A stretch of DNA of 64,000 nt from Bog-756 sp963824645 (GCA_963824645.1 CAWGQC010000011.1:62001-126000); one strand, 5' to 3'. Shown: positions 8,801 to 17,254, counted from the stretch's first letter. The notes: generated by a model not told the origin, from the letters alone. Translations and numbers: made by a program.

Positions 8801-9369
8801 TGGCCACCACCACGACCGAGCGGCCGCGTCTCAAGCAGCGCTACGACAGCCAGGTGCGGGCCGAGCTCAAGTCGTCGCTGGGGCTCGACAACATCATGGA
8901 GGTCCCCCGGCTCGACAAGATCGTCATCAACATGGGCGTGGGCCGGGCCACCCAGCAGAAGTCACTCATCGAAGGGGCCATGCGCGATCTGGAGATCATC
9001 AGCGGTCAGAAGCCCATCGTCACCCGGGCCAAGAAGTCCATCGCCTCCTTCAAGCTGCGGGAGGGCCAGGAGATAGGGGCCAAGGTGACCCTGCGGGGTG
9101 ATCGGGCCTGGGAGTTCCTGGACCGTCTGCTGGCCATGGCCATCCCCCGCATCCGTGACTTCCGTGGGCTTTCCCCCCGCTCGTTCGACGGGCATGGGAA
9201 TTACACCTTCGGGGTCACCGAGCAGCTCATCTTTCCCGAAATCGACTACGACCGTATCGACACCGTCAGGGGCATGGACATCACCATCGCCACCACCGCA
9301 CGTACCAACGAGGAAGGTCGGGCCCTTCTGGCCGCCTTCGGCTTCCCGTTCCGACAGGAGAACCAGTAA
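8800..9369 (+). CDS. rplE: 50S ribosomal protein uL5
   Basis: Binds 5S rRNA and the P-site tRNA elbow. The ATG at 8800 overlaps the rplX stop and gives MATTTTERPRLKQRYDSQ and 189 residues; a frame start six codons earlier would lie inside rplX and is less likely. Conserved parts are NIMEVPRLDKIVINMGVG, GQKPIVTRAKKSIASFKLR and the C-terminal TIATTARTNEEGRALL. Confidence 0.98.
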   Translation: MATTTTERPRLKQRYDSQVRAELKSSLGLDNIMEVPRLDKIVINMGVGRATQQKSLIEGAMRDLEIISGQKPIVTRAKKSIASFKLREGQEIGAKVTLRGDRAWEFLDRLLAMAIPRIRDFRGLSPRSFDGHGNYTFGVTEQLIFPEIDYDRIDTVRGMDITIATTARTNEEGRALLAAFGFPFRQENQ

Positions 9370-9373
9370 CGAC

Positions 9374-9559
9374 ATGGCGAAGACTGCACTGATCCAAAAG
9401 CAGCAACGCACTCCCAAGTTCAAGGTGCGCGGGTACACCCGATGCCGCCGCTGCGGGCGGCCCAAGTCGGTGTACCGCAAATTCGGCCTGTGCCGGATCT
9501 GTCTGCGGGTGATGGTCCACGCCGGAGAAATTCCGGGCGTGACCAAGGCCAGCTGGTGA
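9374..9559 (+). CDS. rpsN: 30S ribosomal protein uS14, zinc type
   Basis: A 61-residue short form of uS14, which sits in the 30S head. The zinc ligands are CRRC and CRIC (Cys at 24, 27, 40 and 43), so this is the C+ zinc-binding paralogue. The ATG at 9374 gives MAKTALIQKQQRTPKFKVR. Four bases separate it from rplE. Confidence 0.97.
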   Translation: MAKTALIQKQQRTPKFKVRGYTRCRRCGRPKSVYRKFGLCRICLRVMVHAGEIPGVTKASW

Positions 9560-9575
9560 GTGGGAGGACGCGCCG

Positions 9576-9980
9576 ATGACGATGACTGACCCGATCGCCG
9601 ACATGCTGACCCGCATCCGGAACGCCAACACCGCCCATTTCGACACGGTGACCATGCCCGGCTCCAAGCTCAAGGAGTCGCTGGCCGCCATCCTGGTCGA
9701 CGAGGGCTACATCGTCGGCTACCAGGTGGCCGAGGATCCCAGCAAGCCGGGCAAGACCCTGCAGATCACCATGAAGTATTCGCCCGACCGTGAGCGGACC
9801 ATCTCGGGGATCAAGAGGGTGTCCAAGCCGGGCCTGCGCATCTACACCCGCGCCGACAAGCTGCCCCGGGTCCTCGGAGGGTTGGGCGTGGCCGTGGTCT
9901 CCACCTCCAAGGGGCTGATGACCGACCGCGAAGCCCGCAAGCGGCGGATGGGCGGCGAGGTGCTCTGTTATGTCTGGTAA
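9576..9980 (+). CDS. rpsH: 30S ribosomal protein uS8
   Basis: Binds the central domain of 16S rRNA; in E. coli it represses the spc operon. The 134 residues show DPIADMLTRIRNAN at the start and the C-terminal GVAVVSTSKGLMTDREAR, with the usual ending GGEVLCYVW. Starts at ATG 9576 after a GGGAGG-like site; an in-frame ATG two codons later is possible. Confidence 0.98.
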   Translation: MTMTDPIADMLTRIRNANTAHFDTVTMPGSKLKESLAAILVDEGYIVGYQVAEDPSKPGKTLQITMKYSPDRERTISGIKRVSKPGLRIYTRADKLPRVLGGLGVAVVSTSKGLMTDREARKRRMGGEVLCYVW

Positions 9981-10019
9981 CCGTGTGTCTGGGTACCGGT
10001 CATCGGGAAGGAAGAACTG

Positions 10020-10562
10020 ATGTCGCGCATCGGACGTACGCCCATCCCCCTCCCCTCCGGGGTGACGGTGGCCCTGGGTGAGGGCAACAGGGTCACGGTC
10101 AAAGGACCCCAGGGCGAGCTGGCCCGGGCCGTACCGGCCGCCATCTCCATCCAGCAGGTGGGTGACACCCTGGTGGTCGAGCGCCCGGACGATCAGCGCC
10201 AGAACCGCGCCCTGCACGGACTCACCCGGTCGCTGGTGGCCAACATGGTGGCCGGCGTCACCGAGGGTTTCTCCAAGGAGCTGGAGATCGTGGGGGTCGG
10301 ATACCGGGCCGTGCCCAAGGGGCCGGCTGCCCTGGAACTGGCGCTCGGCTTCTCCCATCCGGTCAATGTGAGTGCGCCCGACGGCGTGGCTTTCGAGGTG
10401 CCTTCGCCCACCCGGATCATCGTGAAGGGGATCGACAAGGAGAAGGTCGGCCAGGTGGCCGCCGACATCCGTAAGCTCCGCAAACCCGAGCCCTACAAGG
10501 GCAAAGGCGTGCGCTACGCCGGCGAGCGGGTCGTGCGCAAAGCAGGAAAGGCAGCCAAGTAA
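10020..10562 (+). CDS. rplF: 50S ribosomal protein uL6
   Basis: Located near the GTPase-associated centre. The 180 residues comprise two similar domains; MSRIGRTPIPLPSGVTV begins it and the signature PEPYKGKGVRYAGERVVRK ends it. AAGGAAG lies just upstream of the ATG. The stop TAA overlaps the rplR ATG (TAATG). Confidence 0.98.
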   Translation: MSRIGRTPIPLPSGVTVALGEGNRVTVKGPQGELARAVPAAISIQQVGDTLVVERPDDQRQNRALHGLTRSLVANMVAGVTEGFSKELEIVGVGYRAVPKGPAALELALGFSHPVNVSAPDGVAFEVPSPTRIIVKGIDKEKVGQVAADIRKLRKPEPYKGKGVRYAGERVVRKAGKAAK

Positions 10563-10924
10563 TGGCCCGCACCGATCACAAGGTGGAGCTCCGCCGCCGC
10601 CGGCACGCCCGGGTCCGCCGGCGTGTCCAGGGCTCGGCCGCCCGCCCGCGGCTGGCCGTGTTCCGCTCCAACAAGCACATCGCCGCTCAACTCATCGACG
10701 ACGAGGCCGGGGTGACACTGGCTTCGGCCGCCACCGTCGAGAGCGACCTGCGGGGATCGTCGGGAGGCAACGTCGACGCCGCCACCGCGGTGGGTCGACT
10801 CATCGCCACCCGGGCCAAGGCCGCCGGTATCACCACCGTGGTCTTCGACCGGGGTGGATTCGCCTACCACGGGAGGGTGGCGGCCCTGGCCGACGCCGCC
10901 CGCACCGAAGGACTGGAGTTCTAG
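10562..10924 (+). CDS. rplR: 50S ribosomal protein uL18
   Basis: Binds 5S rRNA with uL5. The 120 residues contain RRRRHARVRRRVQGSAARPRL at the start and VVFDRGGFAYHGRVAALAD at the end, the family signature. It overlaps rplF by one base and is three bases from rpsE. Confidence 0.98.
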   Translation: MARTDHKVELRRRRHARVRRRVQGSAARPRLAVFRSNKHIAAQLIDDEAGVTLASAATVESDLRGSSGGNVDAATAVGRLIATRAKAAGITTVVFDRGGFAYHGRVAALADAARTEGLEF

Positions 10925-10927
10925 ACC

Positions 10928-11482
10928 ATGGCTGCCAACGATCTGCAGTTCGAGGAGCGGACCATCCGGGTCAACCGGGTGTCCAAGGTGGTCAAGGGAG
11001 GCCGGCGCTTCTCCTTTGCCGCCCTCATGGTGGTGGGCGACGGCAACGGCCGGGTGGGTCTCGGCTACGGCAAGGCCAAAGAGGCCGGGCTGGCCGTCCA
11101 GAAGGGCATCGAAGAAGCCCGCAAGAACATGTTCGACGTGCCCCTGGCCGGCTCGACCATCACCCACCCCATCGTGGGGGAGAGCGGGGCCGGGCGGGTC
11201 ATGCTGAAGCCGGCCGCTCCCGGTACCGGGGTCATCGCCGGTGGTGCGGCCCGGGCCATCCTCGAGATGGCCGGCATCCGCGACATCCTGGCCAAATCAC
11301 TCGGGTCGTCCAACGGGATCAACGTGGCCCACGCCACCATCGCCGGCCTCAAGGGGCTCAAGCGTCCCGACGAGATCGCCGCCCTGCGGGGCAAGCCGGT
11401 CGACGAGGTGGTGCCGGCGGCCATGCTGCGGGCCTACCGGGAGCGCCGGCGAGAGGCCGACGTGTTCACGGAGGTGAGCTGA
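10928..11482 (+). CDS. rpsE: 30S ribosomal protein uS5
   Basis: Decoding-fidelity protein at the mRNA entry site, the target of spectinomycin-resistance mutations in other bacteria. The 184 residues show VVKGGRRFSFAALMVVGDG, then GYGKAKEAGLAVQKGIE, and the second-domain GAARAILEMAGIRDILAKSLGS. The ATG at 10928 follows the rplR TAG by three bases. Confidence 0.98.
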   Translation: MAANDLQFEERTIRVNRVSKVVKGGRRFSFAALMVVGDGNGRVGLGYGKAKEAGLAVQKGIEEARKNMFDVPLAGSTITHPIVGESGAGRVMLKPAAPGTGVIAGGAARAILEMAGIRDILAKSLGSSNGINVAHATIAGLKGLKRPDEIAALRGKPVDEVVPAAMLRAYRERRREADVFTEVS

Positions 11483-11483
11483 G

Positions 11484-11711
11484 ATGGCCGCCTCCCCGAC
11501 CCCGGCGGCCACCACCGGATGGCTGCGGGTCACCCAGGTGCGGTCGGCCATCGGCACCAAGCCCAAGCACCGGGGGACCCTACGGGCCCTCGGCCTGCGC
11601 GGCATCGGACGCACCAACGTGCTCCCCGATCGCCCCGAAATCCGTGGGATGCTGGCCCGTGTCCCCCACCTGGTGGACGTGACCGCGGCCGAAGCCGACG
11701 AGAAAGGCTGA
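11484..11711 (+). CDS. rpmD: 50S ribosomal protein uL30
   Basis: Small non-essential large-subunit protein. It has 75 residues with a short N-terminal extension before LRVTQVRSAIGTKPKHRGTL and the expected LGLRGIGRTNVLPDRPEIRGM. It starts one base after the rpsE stop. Confidence 0.96.
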   Translation: MAASPTPAATTGWLRVTQVRSAIGTKPKHRGTLRALGLRGIGRTNVLPDRPEIRGMLARVPHLVDVTAAEADEKG

Positions 11712-11714
11712 TCC

Positions 11715-12203
11715 ATGAAGGTGCATGAACTCCACCCGCCCGCCGGCTCGACCCGACGTCGGCGACGCGTGGGCCGGGGCATCGCCGGCAAGGGCGGAAA
11801 GACGGCCGGCCGCGGGACCAAGGGCCAGGGGGCACGCGACACCATTCCCATGGGTTTCGAGGGTGGCCAGCTCCCCCTCATGCAGCGGATCCCCAAGCGA
11901 CGGGGCTTCACCAACCCGTTCCGCATCGACTACACGCCGGTCAACGTGGGGGCGCTGGAGGAGCGCCAGGGCGACACCTTCGACCTGGCTGCTCTGGTCG
12001 CCCACGGGCTGGCCCAGCGCGGTGACCTGGTCAAAGTCCTCGGAGGCGGCCAGCTGACCCGGGCCGTCCGGGTCGAGGCCCACGCCTTCTCCTCGTCGGC
12101 TGAAAGAGCCATCACCGGGGCCGGCGGGTCGATCACCGTGGTACCCCTTCCCTTCGGCCACAACCGGCCGCCGGCCCAGGGCAACGCCCTCACCAACCGG
12201 TAG
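11715..12203 (+). CDS. rplO: 50S ribosomal protein uL15
   Basis: Late-assembly large-subunit protein. The 162 residues begin MKVHELHPPAGSTRRRRRVGR, followed by the glycine-rich GIAGKGGKTAGRGTKGQGARD and GFEGGQLPLMQRIPKRRGF, which are diagnostic. Three bases after rpmD and 30 bases before secY, the classic spc-operon order. Confidence 0.98.
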   Translation: MKVHELHPPAGSTRRRRRVGRGIAGKGGKTAGRGTKGQGARDTIPMGFEGGQLPLMQRIPKRRGFTNPFRIDYTPVNVGALEERQGDTFDLAALVAHGLAQRGDLVKVLGGGQLTRAVRVEAHAFSSSAERAITGAGGSITVVPLPFGHNRPPAQGNALTNR

Positions 12204-12233
12204 CATCGGCCCCCTGCGGCGTCGAGGAGTCCC

Positions 12234-13526
12234 ATGCTCGCCAGTCTGGCCAACATCTTTCGGATCCCGGACCTTCGGAAGAAGGTCCTCTTCACGCTGA
12301 CCATCATTGCCCTGTACCAGTTCGGGGCCAATGTTCCGGTCCCCTTCGTCAACTTCTCCAAAGTCGCCCAGCTGACGGCGGCGTCCAAGTCCTCGGGGGT
12401 CCTCGGGTTCCTCAACCTGTTCTCCGGCGGTGCCCTCACCCGCATGGCCGTCTTCGGGCTGGGGATCATGCCCTATATCACCTCCAGCATCATCATCCAG
12501 CTGCTGGCTACGGTCATCCCCAAGCTGGAGGAGTGGCGTGACCAGGGGGCGGTGGGCCAGAAGAAGCTGACCCAGACCACCCGGTACCTGACCGTGGCCC
12601 TGGCTCTCATGCAGTCGACCGGCCTGGTCTACCTCTTCCACAAGGGGGGCGGCGGGCTGTTCGGGACCAACCAGAGCGTCGACCTCATCCTCAACTACTC
12701 GATCTGGCGGGCCGCCTTCATCGTGATGACCCTCACCGCCGGCACCGCCTTCGTCATGTGGCTGGCCGAGCTCATCACCCAACGGGGCATCGGCCAGGGC
12801 ATGTCCATCCTGATCTTCGCCAACGTGGTGGCCGGCATCCCGTCGGGGCTCAACACCGTCCTCCAGGAGGGGGGTCGGGTCAAGTTCGCCACCATCCTCC
12901 TGGTCTCGCTGGCCCTCCTGGTCCTGATCGTCTTCGTCGACCAGGGCCAGCGCCGCATCCCGGTGACCTTCGCCAAACGAGTCGTCGGTCGCAAGATGTA
13001 CGGGGGCTCGAGTACCTACATACCCTTGAAGGTCAACCAGGCCGGTGTGATCCCCATCATCTTCGCCAGCTCGGTGCTGTACATACCGGTGCTGCTGTCC
13101 AACATCATCCCGTCGGAGGCCTTCCGCACCTGGGTCAACCACAACGTGACCCCGACCAGCGTGTTCTACATCCTCACCTACTTCATCTTCATCCTGTTGT
13201 TCACCTTCTTCTACGTCTACGTGGCCTTCGACCCCCACCAGCAGGCCGACATCATCCGCAAGCAGGGTGGCTACATCCCGGGTATCCGGCCCGGGCACCC
13301 GACCGAGCGCTACCTGGCCCACATCCTCAACCGGATCACCTGGCCCGGTGCCCTCTTTTTGGGCGGCGTGGCCATCACCCCCTCGCTGCTGATGGCGGCG
13401 TGGAACATCACCAGCTACCCCTTCTACGGCACCACCCTCCTCATTGCTACTGGCGTGGCCCTCGAGACGATGAAGCAGATCGACAGCCAGCTCATGATGC
13501 GGAACTACGAGGGCTTCCTCAAGTAA
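12234..13526 (+). CDS. secY: Protein translocase channel subunit SecY
   Basis: The central pore of the Sec translocon, which exports or inserts proteins across the cytoplasmic membrane with SecE, SecG and SecA. The 430 residues carry about ten hydrophobic segments. The plug and TM2 region near FLNLFSGGALTRMAVFGLGIMPY and the C5 loop GGYIPGIRPGHPTERYL are characteristic. A GAGGAG site precedes the ATG. Its stop is directly followed by the GTG of adk. Confidence 0.98.
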   Translation: MLASLANIFRIPDLRKKVLFTLTIIALYQFGANVPVPFVNFSKVAQLTAASKSSGVLGFLNLFSGGALTRMAVFGLGIMPYITSSIIIQLLATVIPKLEEWRDQGAVGQKKLTQTTRYLTVALALMQSTGLVYLFHKGGGGLFGTNQSVDLILNYSIWRAAFIVMTLTAGTAFVMWLAELITQRGIGQGMSILIFANVVAGIPSGLNTVLQEGGRVKFATILLVSLALLVLIVFVDQGQRRIPVTFAKRVVGRKMYGGSSTYIPLKVNQAGVIPIIFASSVLYIPVLLSNIIPSEAFRTWVNHNVTPTSVFYILTYFIFILLFTFFYVYVAFDPHQQADIIRKQGGYIPGIRPGHPTERYLAHILNRITWPGALFLGGVAITPSLLMAAWNITSYPFYGTTLLIATGVALETMKQIDSQLMMRNYEGFLK

Positions 13527-14204
13527 GTGGTACCCGGAGCCAGGCTCGTCGTCCTCGGCAAACAGGGGGCAGGGAAGGGGACGCAGTGTGTGCGCCTTTC
13601 CCATCACTACGTGGTCCCCCATGTGTCGACGGGGGACATGCTGCGGGCTGCCGTCAAGCAGGGCACGCCCATCGGTCAGAAGGCCAAGGACCAGATGGAC
13701 AGCGGCGAGCTCCTCGGGGACGACCTGATCATGGACATGGTGGCCGAGCGCCTGGGGGAGAGCGACGTGCGGGCCCGGGGATTCATCCTCGACGGCTGTC
13801 CGCGCACGGTGGCCCAGGCCGAGCGGCTGGCCGCCATCCTGGCCCCCTACGACCTCGACCTGGCCATCGATCTCGAGGTCCATACCGGCCAGGTGCTCCG
13901 CCGGCTGGCGGCCCGCCGGGTGTGCATCGACTGCGGAGCCAACTACTCGCTGTCATCCCCGCCCCTCATCAACTGGAGTTGTGACATCTGCGGCGGCGAG
14001 GTGGTCCAGCGGGAGGACGACACCGAGGAGGCCATCTCGCGGCGCCTCGAGCTCTACGAGATCTCGACCGCCCCTCTCATCGAGTGGTACCGGTCCCGCG
14101 GCCAGCTGGAGCTGGTCCCCGGCACCGGGTCACCGGATGCCGTGACCCGCCGTATGGTCAAGGTGATCGAGCTCCGCCGCCAGCGGGGGAGCGGGTTCGC
14201 GTGA
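13527..14204 (+). CDS. adk: Adenylate kinase, zinc-LID long form
   Basis: Catalyses ATP + AMP to 2 ADP in the cytoplasm. The P loop GKQGAGKGTQ is at residues 11-20, DGCPRT near 89-94. The LID contains CIDC and CDIC (Cys 133, 136, 152, 155), a four-cysteine zinc site. The length of 225 is that of the long form; mycobacterial Adk is shorter and lacks this LID. GTG at 13527 is used because it abuts the secY stop and MVPGARLVVLGKQGAGKG fits the family start. Confidence 0.97.
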   Translation: MVPGARLVVLGKQGAGKGTQCVRLSHHYVVPHVSTGDMLRAAVKQGTPIGQKAKDQMDSGELLGDDLIMDMVAERLGESDVRARGFILDGCPRTVAQAERLAAILAPYDLDLAIDLEVHTGQVLRRLAARRVCIDCGANYSLSSPPLINWSCDICGGEVVQREDDTEEAISRRLELYEISTAPLIEWYRSRGQLELVPGTGSPDAVTRRMVKVIELRRQRGSGFA

Positions 14205-14244
14205 CCGGTCCCGGTGTGAGGTTCCGGGTCCGGCCGGTATAACC

Positions 14245-14303
14245 ATCCGATGGGGTTGATCCGATGAGACGCTGTATCCGATGAGGTTTACCTGATGAGA
14301 CGC
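14245..14303 (+). repeat. Short repeats at the map start
   Basis: ATCCGATG occurs three times (14245, 14259, 14276), and ATGAGACGC occurs at 14264-14272 and again as the map start (14295-14303), 31 bp apart. The upstream copy opens only a six-codon frame (MRRCIR, stop) and so could act as a decoy start or tiny upstream ORF. A TATAAC string at 14238 may be a -10 element, but I see no good -35. Confidence 0.4.
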
Positions 14304-15038
14304 AATGCCGACGAGCTGGCCAAGATGCGCAAGGCCGGGCGGGTGGTGGCCGAGATCCACGAGGCCACCCGGGCTGTTCTGCGTCCGGGGGTGTCCACCG
14401 CCGACATCGACAAGGCGGCTCGCGACGTGCTCGAGCGCCGGGGTGCGGGGTCCAATTTCCTCAACTACCACGGCTTTCCGGCCGTGGTGTGCACCTCGCC
14501 CAACTCGATGATCGTCCACGGGATTCCCTCGGCCTCGGTCGTCCTCCAGGACGGGGACATCATCTCGGTGGACTGCGGGGCCATCATCGAGGGCTACCAC
14601 GGCGACGCCGCCTACACAGCCGCCGTGGGGGAGGTGTCGGCCGAGGCCACCCGGCTGATGGCGGTGACCGAGCAGAGCCTTTTCGCCGGTATCGAGCAGC
14701 TGCGCCCGGGGAACCGCCTCCACGAGGTGGGGCGAGCCGTCCAGCAGGTGGCCGAGGAGGCCGGGTTCTCGGTGGTCCGCGAGTACGTGGGCCACGCCAT
14801 CGGCACGGCCATGCACGAGGAGCCCCAGGTGCCCAACTACTGGCCGGGCACCCCGGGCCCGACCCTCAAGACGGGCATGGTCTTCGCCGTCGAACCGATG
14901 GTCAACGCCGGCGGGGCGGCCACCCTCCAGCTCGATGACGGGTGGAGCGTGGTCACCGCCGACGGAGCCCTGTCGGCCCATTTCGAGCACACCATCGCCG
15001 TGACCGAGGACGGCCCCGAGGTGTTCACGGTCCTCTGA
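14295..15038 (+). CDS. map: Methionine aminopeptidase, type I
   Basis: Removes the initiator methionine from nascent proteins with a dinuclear metal centre. The 247 residues carry all five ligands: Asp93 and Asp104 (VDCG and YHGDAAYT), His167 (GHAIG), Glu200 (FAVEPM) and Glu231 (FEHTIAVTE); the catalytic His75 (VHGIP) and His174 are also present. No N-terminal SH3-binding extension. It sits between adk and infA, a common bacterial order. Confidence 0.98.
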   Translation: MRRNADELAKMRKAGRVVAEIHEATRAVLRPGVSTADIDKAARDVLERRGAGSNFLNYHGFPAVVCTSPNSMIVHGIPSASVVLQDGDIISVDCGAIIEGYHGDAAYTAAVGEVSAEATRLMAVTEQSLFAGIEQLRPGNRLHEVGRAVQQVAEEAGFSVVREYVGHAIGTAMHEEPQVPNYWPGTPGPTLKTGMVFAVEPMVNAGGAATLQLDDGWSVVTADGALSAHFEHTIAVTEDGPEVFTVL

Positions 15039-15082
15039 ACAGCCGGCCCTCCGAGCTCCGCTGAGCAATTCGGGGGTCGAAC

Positions 15083-15110
15083 TGGCAATTTGGCGCCGAG
15101 GAGCTAGACT
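15083..15110 (+). promoter_or_regulatory. Possible promoter for infA and the alpha cluster
   Basis: TGGCAA (15083-15088) and TAGACT (15105-15110) are 16 bases apart, in the 239-base gap between map and infA. The -35 match is moderate. Transcription would start about 160 bases before infA. Confidence 0.4.
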
Positions 15111-15158
15111 GACTGTCCGGCTGGCCACGGGGTTCTCGTGGCGTGTCGATCCCGCCGT

Positions 15159-15182
15159 GGTGGCACTCCGAGGTGTGCCACC
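15159..15182 (+). promoter_or_regulatory. Leader hairpin upstream of infA
   Basis: GGTGGCAC (15159-15166) and GTGCCACC (15175-15182) pair perfectly around an eight-base loop. No T run follows. It may be a leader structure of the infA-rpmJ-rpsM transcript. Confidence 0.4.
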
Positions 15183-15277
15183 CTCTGCGGTGCGTACGGA
15201 CGACCGACAGTGGTTCGTGTTGCACGTCGGCCGTCGTGCCGGGCGGAACAGAACGAAGAACGATCGAGGAGATTCAC

Positions 15278-15502
15278 CTGCCCAAGCCCAAGGAAGACGC
15301 CATCGTGCTGGAGGGCACGGTTGTGGAGCCGCTGCCGAACGCCATGTTCCGTGTCGAGCTGGAGAACGGTCACAAGGTTCTGGCCCACAGCTCCGGGAAG
15401 ATGCGGATGCACCGGATCCGCATCCTCCCCGGCGACAAGGTCCAGGTGGAGATCACCCCCTACGACCTGGCACGAGGACGGATCACCTACCGCTACAAGT
15501 GA
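15278..15502 (+). CDS. infA: Translation initiation factor IF-1 (probable CTG start)
   Basis: OB-fold factor that occupies the 30S A site during initiation. The body DAIVLEGTVVEPLPNAMFRV to GRITYRYK is unmistakable. No ATG, GTG or TTG lies at the family start. CTG 15278-15280 does, giving MPKPKEDAIV and 74 residues (family 72-73), with GAGGAG at 15266-15271 and an ideal six-base spacer. The in-frame ATT at 15272 would abut the GAGGAG. An upstream ATG frame (15143) would add 45 residues unlike IF-1. Confidence 0.9.
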   Translation: MPKPKEDAIVLEGTVVEPLPNAMFRVELENGHKVLAHSSGKMRMHRIRILPGDKVQVEITPYDLARGRITYRYK

Positions 15503-15640
15503 TCCGACCGCCCCGACCGGCGCTGAGCCAACCGGTGGGGGCGGATCATCCACGAGTCGGGCGCCCGGTGAAGCCAGTCGGGTCACGAGCAGATCAACAA
15601 AGTCAGCCGGACAGATCGCAGGAAAGAGACAGGGACCGAA

Positions 15641-15754
15641 ATGAAGGTTCGACCCAGCGTCAAGCCGATGTGTGAGAAGTGCAAAGTGATCCGCCGCCAC
15701 CGGCGGGTATTCGTCATCTGCCAGAACCCGCGCCACAAGCAGCGCCAGGGTTGA
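15641..15754 (+). CDS. rpmJ: 50S ribosomal protein bL36, zinc type
   Basis: A 37-residue ribosomal protein: MKVRPSVKPMCEKCKVIRRH, then RRVFVICQNPRHKQRQG. Cys11, Cys14, Cys27 and His32 form the zinc site of the C+ form. The purine-rich GGAAAGAGACAGGGACC lies upstream. It sits between infA and rpsM as in most bacteria. Confidence 0.96.
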   Translation: MKVRPSVKPMCEKCKVIRRHRRVFVICQNPRHKQRQG

Positions 15755-15793
15755 TGCGTCCGGTTCCGGCGTAGAGCGAAAGAGAGACAGAAC

Positions 15794-16171
15794 GTGGCCC
15801 GTATATCTGGGGTGGACATCCCCCGCGAGAAGCGGTTGGAGATCTCGCTCACCTACATCTTCGGCATCGGCCGCACCACCTCCCAGCAGGTGTGTGCCGC
15901 CACCGAGACCAATCCCGACACCCGGGTCCGTGATCTGACCGACGACGAGGTGACCCGCCTCCGCAACTACATCGACGCCAACCTCCAGGTGGAGGGGGAT
16001 CTGCGCCGGGACGTATCCCAGGACATCAAGCGCAAGATGGAGATCGGCTGCTACCAGGGGATCCGGCACCGCAAGGGCCTCCCCGTGCACGGTCAGCGCA
16101 CCCACACCAACGCCCGCACCCGCAAGGGACCGAAGAAGACGGTCGCCGGAAAGAAGAAGGTTCGCAAGTAG
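15794..16171 (+). CDS. rpsM: 30S ribosomal protein uS13
   Basis: Head protein making bridges to the 50S subunit and contacting P-site tRNA. The GTG at 15794 gives MARISGVDIPREKRLEISL and 125 residues. The helix-two-turn-helix part (YIFGIGRTTSQQV) and the end RKGLPVHGQRTHTNARTRKGP are standard. Its stop is followed directly by rpsK. Confidence 0.98.
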   Translation: MARISGVDIPREKRLEISLTYIFGIGRTTSQQVCAATETNPDTRVRDLTDDEVTRLRNYIDANLQVEGDLRRDVSQDIKRKMEIGCYQGIRHRKGLPVHGQRTHTNARTRKGPKKTVAGKKKVRK

Positions 16172-16579
16172 ATGGCCAAGACCACCAAGCCGGCCGCCGG
16201 CGCCCGACGCCCCCGCAAGCGGGAACGCAAGAACGTGACGTTCGGCGTCGCCCACATCAAGTCCTCCTTCAACAACACCATCGTCTCCATCGCCGACCCG
16301 GAGGGGAACGTCCTGGCCTGGGCGTCGGCCGGCAACGTCGGGTTCAAGGGGTCGCGGAAATCGACCCCCTTCGCCGCCCAGCTGGCCGCCGAACAGTGCG
16401 CCAAGCGGGCCATGGAGCATGGCGTCCGACGGGTCGACGTGCTGGTCCGGGGGCCCGGGTCGGGGCGGGAGACGGCCATCCGGTCGCTGGCTGCCGCCGG
16501 CATCGAAGTGGCCGGCATCAAGGACGTGACCCCCATCCCCCACAACGGCTGCCGCCCCAAGAAGCGGCGTCGGGTCTAG
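16172..16579 (+). CDS. rpsK: 30S ribosomal protein uS11
   Basis: Platform protein near the mRNA exit and E site. Of 135 residues, the core includes GVAHIKSSFNNTIVSIADPEGNV and the end GIEVAGIKDVTPIPHNGCRPKK, both family hallmarks. The ATG directly follows the rpsM TAG. Confidence 0.98.
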   Translation: MAKTTKPAAGARRPRKRERKNVTFGVAHIKSSFNNTIVSIADPEGNVLAWASAGNVGFKGSRKSTPFAAQLAAEQCAKRAMEHGVRRVDVLVRGPGSGRETAIRSLAAAGIEVAGIKDVTPIPHNGCRPKKRRRV

Positions 16580-16606
16580 GTCGGGACGAAGGGACGTTAG
16601 GAAGTC

Positions 16607-17254
16607 ATGGCTCGATACACCGGACCTGTCTGCCGGCTCTGCCGCCGGGAGCGCACCAAGCTCTTCTTGAAGGGTGAGCGCTGCTATTCGATGAAATGCC
16701 CGGTCTCCGAGGCGGTGACCGACCGGCACAGCCGCGCCTATCCGCCCGGTGAGCACGGTCGCGACCGGATGCGCCAGGGCTCGGAGTACCTCGGCCAGCT
16801 GCGGGAGAAGCAGAAGGCCCGCCGCATCTACGGGCTGCTCGAGCGGCAGTTCCACAACCTCTATGTCGAAGCCAGCCGGGCGCCGGGCATCACCGGCGAG
16901 AACCTGCTGCGCATGCTCGAGCAGCGCCTCGACAACGTGGCCTTCCGGGCCGGGTGGGGAGCCAGTCGGGCCCAGGCCCGCCAGTGGGTCCGCCACGGGC
17001 ACGTCCGGGTCAACGGCAAGCGGGTGACCATCCCCAGCTACCGGGTACGCCAGGGAGACGTGGTGGCCCTCAAGCCGTCCTCGCAGGAGCTCTTCCACGT
17101 CCGGCGCAACATGGACACCCTCGACCGCCAGCTGCCGCCGTGGCTGGAGACGGTGGGCGATCGCTTTCAGGTCCGGGTGTTCTCCCTTCCGTTACGCGAG
17201 CACATCGACGAGCCCGTCCAGGAGCAGCTCATCGTCGAGTTGTACTCGAAGTAA
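16607..17254 (+). CDS. rpsD: 30S ribosomal protein uS4 (zinc type)
   Basis: Assembly initiator and mRNA-entry protein; in E. coli it represses the alpha operon. The 215 residues start MARYTGPVCRLCRRERTKL and hold an N-terminal zinc motif (CRLC, then CYSMKC). The S4 RNA-binding domain includes RLDNVAFRAGWGASRAQARQ followed by VRHGHVRVNGKRV. It lies 27 bases after rpsK. Confidence 0.98.
   Translation: MARYTGPVCRLCRRERTKLFLKGERCYSMKCPVSEAVTDRHSRAYPPGEHGRDRMRQGSEYLGQLREKQKARRIYGLLERQFHNLYVEASRAPGITGENLLRMLEQRLDNVAFRAGWGASRAQARQWVRHGHVRVNGKRVTIPSYRVRQGDVVALKPSSQELFHVRRNMDTLDRQLPPWLETVGDRFQVRVFSLPLREHIDEPVQEQLIVELYSK

Noticed and set aside
11580..13883. 767-codon open frame on the minus strand opposite rplO, secY and adk
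   Set aside because: A shadow of high-GC third positions; no recognisable domain, and it is antisense to well-conserved genes.
15143..15277. N-terminal extension of IF-1 from ATG 15143
   Set aside because: The 45 extra residues are Cys/Trp-rich, unlike any IF-1, and contain the leader hairpin; CTG 15278 has the better ribosome site.
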